64,000 nucleotides of DNA from UMGS1696 sp963642885 (GTDB lineage Bacteria; Bacillota; Clostridia; Oscillospirales; CAG-272), in contig CAVIJI010000001.1 of NCBI GenBank assembly GCA_963642885.1, forward strand, positions 1 to 64,000, in the 5' to 3' direction. Shown in pieces: positions 27,327 to 33,701 of this stretch. Under the pieces are notes generated by a model, which had not been told where the DNA came from, did not search any database, and was given only the letters and a program-made list of their open reading frames with translations. Both the position numbers and the translations under genes were made by a program. Positions within the stretch are counted from its first letter, which is position 1. Each line of letters starts with the position of its first letter.

Positions 27327-27572
27327 ATGAAGATTGAAATAACAATGCCCGCACTCAAGCCCGACATGAAATCGGGAGTACTTTGCACATGGTGTGTGAA
27401 GGTGGGAGACGAGATAAAAGCGGGGGATGTAATATTCGAAGTTGAGACCGACAAGGTTGTCAGTGAAATCGAAGCCATGAGCGACATGAAGATACTGTCT
27501 CTCGAGGCGGAGGAAGGCGATGATGTTCCCGTCGGCAAGATAATAGCGTATGCCGAGGCTGACGGTGAATGA
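27327..27572 (+). CDS. Free-standing lipoyl (E2-type) carrier domain with a CxxC motif
   Basis: Protein of 81 aa, a single biotinyl/lipoyl domain. It opens MKIEITMPALKPDM like a 2-oxoacid dehydrogenase E2 subunit, and the modifiable lysine is Lys43 in EVETDKVVSEIEA. It ends after one domain (IIAYAEADGE): there is no subunit-binding or acyltransferase domain, and it lacks GcvH features. Unusually, Cys20 and Cys23 form CTWC. It lies between lplA and lipA with 17 bp and 1 bp spacing, so it is the likely in-house substrate of the ligases. Partner enzymes are not in view. Confidence 0.85.
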   Translation: MKIEITMPALKPDMKSGVLCTWCVKVGDEIKAGDVIFEVETDKVVSEIEAMSDMKILSLEAEEGDDVPVGKIIAYAEADGE

Positions 27573-27573
27573 A

Positions 27574-28443
27574 ATGTCCGAGATGAAAAAGCCGCAATGG
27601 CTGAAGGTACGATATAATGCGTCCGAGACACGTGAGGTTGCCGAGCTGATGGCGAGTCTCGGGCTGAATACCGTCTGTACAAGCGCAAGCTGTCCGAATC
27701 TCGGAACATGCTACAGGCACAAGACGGCGACATTTATGATACTCGGTTCTAAATGCACGCGAAACTGTGCGTTTTGCGATGTTCCGCACGCGAAAGGCGG
27801 AGAGCTTTTACCGCCTGATCCGGATGAGCCGAAGAAGATAGCTCAGGCGGCGCAAAAGCTCGGGTTGCGCCACATAGTGGTAACCTGTGTTACGAGGGAT
27901 GATTTACCCGACGGAGGTGCCGGTGTTTTCGCCGAGGTTATACGTGAGGTCAGAAAGAGCTGTCCGCAAATCACGACCGAGGTACTGATATCCGACTTTA
28001 AGGGAGACAGGGATGCTCTCGACATTGTCATGGCGGAGAAGCCTGAGGTACTGAACCACAACATAGAGACTGTTCCGTCTCTGTATTCCGCGGTGCGTCC
28101 TGGGGCGATTTACAGTCGTTCTCTTGATGTTCTGCGTGGTGCGAAGGAATACGGTACGTCATACACGAAGACGGGAATAATGCTCGGACTCGGCGAGACG
28201 GATGATGAACTGCGTGAGGTATTCGCGGATTTGAGCAAAATCGGGTGTGATATTCTTGTTATAAGCCAATATCTGCAGCCGTCGGACAAGCATTATCGGT
28301 TGAGGCGTTACGTGACACCGGAGAAATTCGAGAATTACAGGCAAATGGCGCTTGACGCGGGAATAAGGTATGTTATAAGTGCGCCTCTTGTGAGAAGCTC
28401 GTATCTTGCTGCGGAAGCGCTTGAGGGCGTAAGAGAGAAATGA
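27574..28443 (+). CDS. lipA: Lipoyl synthase
   Basis: Protein of 289 aa from ATG 27574, one base after the carrier stop; a frame extension to 27550 would overlap the carrier gene. LipA inserts two sulfurs into octanoyl groups on lipoyl domains. The auxiliary cluster ligands are Cys35, Cys40 and Cys46 (CTSASCPNLGTC), the radical-SAM cluster Cys61, Cys65 and Cys68 (CTRNCAFC), and the C-terminal RSSY carries the serine ligand. Its stop overlaps the next ATG (ATGA), indicating translational coupling with the second ligase. Confidence 0.95.
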   Translation: MSEMKKPQWLKVRYNASETREVAELMASLGLNTVCTSASCPNLGTCYRHKTATFMILGSKCTRNCAFCDVPHAKGGELLPPDPDEPKKIAQAAQKLGLRHIVVTCVTRDDLPDGGAGVFAEVIREVRKSCPQITTEVLISDFKGDRDALDIVMAEKPEVLNHNIETVPSLYSAVRPGAIYSRSLDVLRGAKEYGTSYTKTGIMLGLGETDDELREVFADLSKIGCDILVISQYLQPSDKHYRLRRYVTPEKFENYRQMALDAGIRYVISAPLVRSSYLAAEALEGVREK

Positions 28444-29405
28444 TATACATTGACACGGCATCTACGGATGTATTTTACAATTTCGGCGCCGAATATTATT
28501 TTGCACGTGAGCATATTATGGATGAAGACATATTTATGATATGGCGCACGACACCGACTCTTATGATCGGCAAATTTCAGAACACGCTTGAGGAAATAGA
28601 TGCGAAGTACGCACGTGAGCGTGGTATAACGATTGCGCGGAGGTTATCGGGCGGCGGTTGTATATACACGGACATGGGCGGATGGCAATTTTCGTACATA
28701 ACCAAATCGAGCGGTATAGAGATAGAATTCGGCAGATTCATTAATCCGATAGTGGATTTACTGTGTTCTCTGGGCCTTGATGCGTCTCTTACGGGAAGAA
28801 ACGATATAACGATAGGCGGACGAAAGGTCAGCGGAAACACTCAGTACAAGCAGGGCGGAATGACGGTGCATCACGGTTCGCTTTTATTTTCGACTGATAT
28901 TGACGAGCTTGTACGTTCATCGACGCCGAATCCGTATAAAATCGAATCGAAGGCGCTTTCATCGGTGAGACAGCGTGTAACGAATATATCCGAAAATCTG
29001 CCGATACCGATGACGAGTGAGGAGTTTCGGGACACGATAGTGAGCAGGCTCACGGACGGTGAATACAGGCTGACGGATGAGGACTGTGTGAGAATAGGAG
29101 AGATTGCGCGTGAAAAGTTTGCGAATGAGGAATTTATTTACGCGTCGTCCCCGAAATTCGACATTGAAAAGACGTTCCACATTCCTGCGGGAAGCTTTAC
29201 TTTGGGATACTCGGTATATCACGGCAAGATTACGGGTGCGGGTATCAAGGGAGATTTTTTTGCGGGAGTAAGTGCGGAGGAGATAGAAGGCTCTCTTGTG
29301 GGCTGTGATTTTACGCCGGAGAGTGTACGTCGGGCATTAAGCCGATTTGACGGTTTGATATACAAGACCGATTCAGAGGAGCTTACAAGGGCGATTTTTG
29401 AATAG
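28440..29405 (+). CDS. Divergent lipoate--protein ligase-like protein (copy 2)
   Basis: Protein of 321 aa of the LplA/LipM fold with a C-terminal accessory domain. Conserved parts are IGKFQNTLEEI, ARRLSGGG, the lysine in GGRKVSGNTQ and VHHGSLLFS. The SGGG motif continues CIYTDMGGWQ where LplA copy 1 has TVYHDLGNIN, so the usual His and Asn are replaced by Thr and Gly. That may reflect a different acyl substrate (for example octanoate) or a transferase-only role. Overlaps lipA by 4 nt. The stop is followed directly by repeat cluster 3. Confidence 0.85.
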   Translation: MIYIDTASTDVFYNFGAEYYFAREHIMDEDIFMIWRTTPTLMIGKFQNTLEEIDAKYARERGITIARRLSGGGCIYTDMGGWQFSYITKSSGIEIEFGRFINPIVDLLCSLGLDASLTGRNDITIGGRKVSGNTQYKQGGMTVHHGSLLFSTDIDELVRSSTPNPYKIESKALSSVRQRVTNISENLPIPMTSEEFRDTIVSRLTDGEYRLTDEDCVRIGEIAREKFANEEFIYASSPKFDIEKTFHIPAGSFTLGYSVYHGKITGAGIKGDFFAGVSAEEIEGSLVGCDFTPESVRRALSRFDGLIYKTDSEELTRAIFE

Positions 29406-29482
29406 TGTCGCAGGATTTAGTATTGCTTAATGGTGGCGACAACCGCCTGCTCCCCGAGGATTTCACTTGTGGTGAAATCCTC
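29406..29482 (+). repeat. Composite structured repeat, cluster 3, copy a (type A + hairpin)
   Basis: TGTCGCAGG starts the unit. GCAGG closes with CCTGC around a loop with TTGCTTAATGGTGGCGACAACC, and hairpin GAGGATTTCAC / GTGAAATCCTC follows. The next unit begins 97 bp later, after a CGAGACTGG-containing spacer. Confidence 0.87.
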
Positions 29483-29502
29483 CGAGGTAAAACCGAGACT
29501 GG

Positions 29503-29553
29503 TGTCGCAGGATTTAGTTTAGCTTATATGGTAAAGTGGTACACCTGCTCCCC
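29503..29553 (+). repeat. Composite structured repeat, cluster 3, copy b (type B core)
   Basis: A 51-bp core unit without the second hairpin. GCAGG/CCTGC enclose TTTAGCTTATATGGTAAAGT, in which GCTT and AAGT pair around an eight-base loop with GG, like a tRNA D arm. Confidence 0.85.
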
Positions 29554-29603
29554 TGTCGCAGGATTTAGTATTGCTTAATGGTGGCGACAACCGCCTGCTC
29601 CCC
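29554..29603 (+). repeat. Composite structured repeat, cluster 3, copy c (type A core)
   Basis: A 50-bp core identical to the core of copy a, without the second hairpin. Confidence 0.85.
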
Positions 29604-29700
29604 TGTCGCAGGATTAAGTTTAGCTTATATGGTAAAGTGATACACCTGCTCCCCGAGGATTTCACTTGTGGTGAAATCCTCCGAGGTGAAACCGAGACTG
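29604..29700 (+). repeat. Composite structured repeat, cluster 3, copy d (type B core + hairpin)
   Basis: Type B core with ATTAAG in place of ATTTAG, then GAGGATTTCAC / GTGAAATCCTC and the CGAGACTGG spacer. Period to the next copy is 98 bp. Confidence 0.85.
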
Positions 29701-29701
29701 G

Positions 29702-29799
29702 TGTCGCAGGATTAAGTTTAGCTTATATGGTAAAGTGATACACCTGCTCCCCGAGGATTTCACTTGTGGTGAAATCCTCCGAGGTGAAACCGAGACTGG
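29702..29799 (+). repeat. Composite structured repeat, cluster 3, copy e (type B core + hairpin)
   Basis: A 98-bp unit essentially identical to copy d, which implies recent tandem duplication. Confidence 0.85.
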
Positions 29800-29880
29800 T
29801 GTCGCAGGATTAAGTTTAGCTTATATGGTAAAGTGATACACCTGCTCCCCGAGGATTTCACTTGTGGTGAAATCCTCCGA
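29800..29880 (+). repeat. Composite structured repeat, cluster 3, copy f (type B core + hairpin)
   Basis: Last full unit. Downstream (29881-29905) is a decayed partial hairpin, then a G-rich stretch (29906-29935) up to the membrane-protein leader. Confidence 0.83.
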
Positions 29881-29981
29881 TGTAAAACCGGTGAAATCCT
29901 CCGAGGTGGTCTGGGGGTGTACGGGGGGATGGGGGTTATTTCGGTGATTTAAACGATATGATAGAATAGTGAGGATGTATT

Positions 29982-30773
29982 ATGAAGAAGAACATACCGT
30001 TGCTTACTCCCGAGGAGAGGGAGGCTAAGGCGGTCAGACGAAACAAGATAATGTACACCCTGACGTTGGTGAGCTTTATTGTTCCGATAATATTTGTTAT
30101 ATTCAGGATGATTTTTTTACCCGATGGGATGAACGAAAACGAGGCGGGATATCATTCTCACGCAGACTATGTTCTTATGATAGTCGAGTGCCTTCTCGGA
30201 TGCTTTGTCATCAACATTCCCACTTTTCTGGCGAAACGATTCAAATTCGAAATACCCGCGATGCTGTACACTTTTTACATAGTATTTTTATACTGTGCGA
30301 TATTCCTCGGAGAGGTGCGGAGCTTTTACTATGTTATTCCGGGATGGGACAACATTCTTCACACTATGAGCAGTATGATGACGGGCTTTTTCGGTTTGAT
30401 GGTTGTATACATTTTGAACCGTGACGAGCACGTGATAGTAAAGCTGTCGCCGTTTTTCATATCGCTTTTCGCGTTTACCTTTTCGGTGACGATCGGCTCG
30501 TTATGGGAAATATACGAGTTTTCCTTTGACGGACTTCTCGGATTGAACATGCAGAAGTTTATGACGGCGGACGGTGTGGAGCTTATAGGGCACGATGCTT
30601 TACGCGACACGATGAAGGACATAATCATCGACACCATCGGTGCGTTTGTATCGTCCGCCATAGGCTATATAGCGATAAAATACGAAAAAAGCTGGTTTAA
30701 GCCGAAGCTGACGAATGAAGACGGCGAAACGAAAGCGGAAACAACGGAAGAATTACAGAAAACAGAAGGATAA
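29982..30773 (+). CDS. YjdF/DUF2238-like integral membrane protein
   Basis: Protein of 263 aa with about six membrane segments (near 25-45, 65-85, 90-110, 130-145, 155-175 and 210-230). The motifs GWDNILHTMSS, IGSLWEIYEF and DIIIDTIGA resemble the DUF2238/YjdF family of inner-membrane proteins, whose function is unknown. A charged C-terminal tail is cytoplasmic. GAGG precedes the start by 8 nt. It is followed after 6 bp by pheA and may share its transcript. Whether the repeat cluster upstream affects its expression is open. Confidence 0.72.
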   Translation: MKKNIPLLTPEEREAKAVRRNKIMYTLTLVSFIVPIIFVIFRMIFLPDGMNENEAGYHSHADYVLMIVECLLGCFVINIPTFLAKRFKFEIPAMLYTFYIVFLYCAIFLGEVRSFYYVIPGWDNILHTMSSMMTGFFGLMVVYILNRDEHVIVKLSPFFISLFAFTFSVTIGSLWEIYEFSFDGLLGLNMQKFMTADGVELIGHDALRDTMKDIIIDTIGAFVSSAIGYIAIKYEKSWFKPKLTNEDGETKAETTEELQKTEG

Positions 30774-30779
30774 AATCAA

Positions 30780-31925
30780 ATGGATGAGAAACTCGCGGAA
30801 CTGCGTGAAAAAATAGACTCGGCTGACGCCATGCTTATAAAGGGCTTTACGGATAGAATGAAAGCCGCGGCGGAAATAGCGGAGTACAAGAAGAAAAACG
30901 GACTTGCCGTATATGATGCCGCACGTGAAGAGAAAAAGCTTCAGGCCGTGGCATCACTTGCGGGGGATGAGATGGGCGGATACACAAAGGAGCTGTATTC
31001 GCTTTTATTCGAGCTGTCGCGTGAGTATCAGAACAGTCTTATTAAGCCGAAAAACAGCTTATATGATGTGATATCACGTGCTATAGAGGATACTCCCCGT
31101 TTGTTTCCCGAATCCGCACATGTTGTGTGTCAGGGAATAGACGGTGCGTATTCCGCATCTGCCGCGCGAAAGATATTCGCAAAGCCGGATATCGCCTTTG
31201 TCCGCAGCTTCGGAGACGTCATTCGTGCGGTAAAAGGCGGCTATGCCGAGTTCGGCGTACTGCCGATAGAAAACAGCACCGCGGGTGTTGTGGGGGACGT
31301 TTACAAGGAGCTTGAAACCTGCGGATTATATATATGCCGCTCGGTCAGACTGAAAATAGAGCACTCTCTCTTAGCGTGTGAGGGAGCGGATATCGGAACG
31401 ATAACCGAGGTCGTATCGCATGAGCAAGCCATTCACCAATGTGCGGGATACATAGAGTCACTCGGCGGAGTCAAGGTATCATACTTCCCGAATACCGCGG
31501 CGGCGGCAAGATACGTAAAGGAATCGGGAAGAGCGGATATCGCCGCCATAGCATCCCGCGACTGTGCGGACATATACGGACTTGTTCCGCTTGCACGTGA
31601 TATACAGGATAACGACAACAACTATACCCGCTTTATCTGTCTTACAAAGGATGTCCGTATTTATCCCGGTGCCGATAAAACCACGGTAATGCTTACGGTA
31701 CCCGATAAACCCGGAGCACTGTTCAAGGTGCTGTCGCGCTTCTCGGCATTGGGAATAAATCTTACCAGTATAATCTCGCGGCCGATAGAGGGCAGGGATT
31801 TCGAATTCAGATTTTTCCTCGATTTCGAGACTCAGGTATACTCGGAGCGGTTCGCACAGCTCATATCCACGATAGGTGACTGTTGTGAGGAGTTTTCATA
31901 CCTCGGAAGCTACAACAGAGCATAA
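30780..31925 (+). CDS. pheA: Bifunctional chorismate mutase / prephenate dehydratase
   Basis: Protein of 381 aa. N-terminal AroQ chorismate mutase (about 1-90: LAELREKIDSADAML, RMKAAAEIAEYKK), prephenate dehydratase (about 110-285, with the catalytic NNYTRFICL Thr-Arg-Phe) and a C-terminal ACT domain (about 297-375). It converts chorismate through prephenate to phenylpyruvate for phenylalanine synthesis. The ACT motif usually written ESRP is ISRP here, which could affect phenylalanine feedback. It ends at a strong terminator. No T-box or leader peptide is seen upstream. Confidence 0.95.
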   Translation: MDEKLAELREKIDSADAMLIKGFTDRMKAAAEIAEYKKKNGLAVYDAAREEKKLQAVASLAGDEMGGYTKELYSLLFELSREYQNSLIKPKNSLYDVISRAIEDTPRLFPESAHVVCQGIDGAYSASAARKIFAKPDIAFVRSFGDVIRAVKGGYAEFGVLPIENSTAGVVGDVYKELETCGLYICRSVRLKIEHSLLACEGADIGTITEVVSHEQAIHQCAGYIESLGGVKVSYFPNTAAAARYVKESGRADIAAIASRDCADIYGLVPLARDIQDNDNNYTRFICLTKDVRIYPGADKTTVMLTVPDKPGALFKVLSRFSALGINLTSIISRPIEGRDFEFRFFLDFETQVYSERFAQLISTIGDCCEEFSYLGSYNRA

Positions 31926-31972
31926 AAAAAGGCTGAAGCATAATGCAATGGCATTAAGCTTCAGCCTTTTGT
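31926..31972 (+). terminator. Terminator of pheA
   Basis: AAAAGGCTGAAGC / GCTTCAGCCTTTT stem, extended through an inner TAATGC/GCATTA pairing, followed by TTTTGTTTT. Confidence 0.88.
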
Positions 31973-32046
31973 TTTATAGCGGAGTAAGACTTTACCGAAT
32001 ATACAGACTTACTTTACGATAGTGAATTTTTATGAAGTTAATACAT

Positions 32047-33519
32047 TCAGCTTTCCGAACGTTCCGCCATAAGCTGATTGAATTTCTTCAGAGTTTTTTC
32101 GTAAACCTTTGACATTTTACGATATTCGGTTGCAAAGTTGCTGTGGTTGGTTATACCGTCACGGAAGGTCCATACGGGGTTTCCGATGCAGTTCGAGTAG
32201 AATGTGCCGAAGTTGAATACAAGTCCGCTCTTGATAAGGTCGAACATTACGGAGTCTTCTTCACTTCTCATGTACTGCTTTTGGAAGGTTGTCTCAAAGT
32301 ATGCGGGATATACATCGCTTTGCGAGAGTGCCGAGAGGTAATCGAGAGCCGCACCCGTAGCTTCGAGATGCATGCAGGTCGTGGGAATGGATATTACATT
32401 ATAGGCATCCTGAGAGGTGGTGTAGTAGCCTTCCTGTGTCTCGTCAAACTTCGGCAGGGGAAGAACACCGTAGTCGGGTTCGAAATCGCGGAGAGTATAC
32501 TTGGCATAGTTTGCGCATGTCATAATAAATATGGTGTTTCCGTTTTTGAATGCGTCGTCCATGCTTCTGCCTACACCGGAGTTGTTGTATACAAGATCTA
32601 TAAGCTTTTCATACGCGGTGTTGGAACGATCGTTGTAAAGGTTTATGTAGTTGTTTCCGTCGGAATCCTTGTCGGTCATGTGAACACCGAGAGAAGCGAT
32701 TAAACCGTCGGTGGGAATCGAGCCGATGTTGTACGACATACCGAAGACATCGTTTACGTCAAGCTGACCGTTGCCGTTTGAGTCTTCCCAAATATCGGAT
32801 ACAAGATTCGAGAGATAGTCGATTGTCCATTTGCCCTCGTAGACAACATCGTACAGATTGAGACCGGGAATACGGCTTTCCGCAAGCTCCTTGTTGAAGA
32901 ATGTGATGATCATTCTGTCAGTGGCGGTAAGAGTAAGGTCGCCTATGACAAAGTCGAGCTGTCCGTTTACCGTCATGTCGTTTACAAAGCTCTGGTTGTA
33001 CCATGAGTTCGTCAGCGTAAGGTTCGGAACGGTATGCAGGTTCGTAAACAGCTTCTCAAGTGAGAGGGGGGCTGCGAAATAAGCGTACGATGATACAATG
33101 TCATACGCACCGTCGGCGGCACTGACACTGTTTCTGACGCTTGTGAAGAAGGTTGTGTAGTCGTCGGAGCCGTTTATGTAGTTTACATGTACGTTAAGGT
33201 CGTTGTCTACCTTCGCGTTTCTGTTGTATACGGCGTCGTTTACGGCTTCACCCGTGATTTCCTCAGCGTAAAAGTCTATGGAGTAGTATTGCTCGGTACG
33301 TCCGACTATGTTGATTTCCGTTCCGTCAAACGTCAGACCTTCCCATGAGCGGATGTTTCCGTCATCCGTTTCTTCCTCGGTTTCCTCTGTCGATTCGACT
33401 GTTGCGGCGGTTTCGACCGTGCTTTCGGCTGTCGTTTCCTCGGATGCGTTGTTCGAGCATGAGGTGACGGCGGACGTCAAAATAAGTGCCGCCAAAATAA
33501 GCGCAAGATATCGTTTCAT
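32047..33519 (-). CDS. Extracellular solute-binding lipoprotein, paralog 2
   Basis: Protein of 490 aa from ATG 33519 after AGGAGAC. The signal peptide ends in AVTSC (Cys21), then a Thr/Glu-rich linker. It shares ITGEAVNDAVYNRN, YDIVSSYAYF, GKWTIDYLSNLV, the calcium-loop-like DSNGNGQLDVND and a C-terminal IPTTCMHLEATGAALDYLS region with the three other lipoproteins in the window. The usual role is capture of oligosaccharides for an ABC importer, but no permease or ATPase is adjacent. It has its own promoter upstream. Confidence 0.87.
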   Translation of the reverse strand: MKRYLALILAALILTSAVTSCSNNASEETTAESTVETAATVESTEETEEETDDGNIRSWEGLTFDGTEINIVGRTEQYYSIDFYAEEITGEAVNDAVYNRNAKVDNDLNVHVNYINGSDDYTTFFTSVRNSVSAADGAYDIVSSYAYFAAPLSLEKLFTNLHTVPNLTLTNSWYNQSFVNDMTVNGQLDFVIGDLTLTATDRMIITFFNKELAESRIPGLNLYDVVYEGKWTIDYLSNLVSDIWEDSNGNGQLDVNDVFGMSYNIGSIPTDGLIASLGVHMTDKDSDGNNYINLYNDRSNTAYEKLIDLVYNNSGVGRSMDDAFKNGNTIFIMTCANYAKYTLRDFEPDYGVLPLPKFDETQEGYYTTSQDAYNVISIPTTCMHLEATGAALDYLSALSQSDVYPAYFETTFQKQYMRSEEDSVMFDLIKSGLVFNFGTFYSNCIGNPVWTFRDGITNHSNFATEYRKMSKVYEKTLKKFNQLMAERSES

Positions 33520-33565
33520 TTTTGTCTCCTGTGGAAAAATATTAATCAAATTATATAATACCGTG

Positions 33566-33594
33566 ATTATAACATAATTCCGTTAGTGATACAA
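33566..33594 (-). promoter_or_regulatory. Promoter of solute-binding paralog 2
   Basis: On the minus strand TTGTAT (33589-33594), 17 bp, TATAAT (33566-33571). Confidence 0.65.
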
Positions 33595-33655
33595 CGGAAA
33601 TAATCGACAAACGATATCAGTTTGATATATGATAGAATTGTGCGCAATGCCATAC

Positions 33656-33684
33656 AAAAAGCCATGCATATCCTGCATGGCTTT
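33656..33684 (-). terminator. Terminator of solute-binding paralog 3
   Basis: AAAGCCATGC / GCATGGCTTT with a 7-nt loop, followed on the minus strand by a T run. It lies 18 bp past the stop at 33702. Confidence 0.85.
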
Positions 33685-33701
33685 CGGCTTGTCTGTATGG
33701 A

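Noticed and set aside
29503..29553. Genuine tRNA gene in the D-arm-like core
   Set aside because: There is no anticodon arm and no contiguous T arm; at about 42 nt the structure is too short.
29406..29880. Possible CRISPR array
   Set aside because: Units are whole repeats of 50 or 98 bp with no unique spacers of constant length, and no cas genes are present.
19675..29880. Second hairpins of the repeats as intrinsic terminators
   Set aside because: The stems are strong but not followed by T runs on either strand; genes on both sides run the same way.
30700..30779. T-box or leader-peptide attenuator for pheA (and likewise thrC)
   Set aside because: The upstream gaps are 6 bp and 24 bp, with no specifier loop, T-box bulge or Phe/Thr-rich leader.
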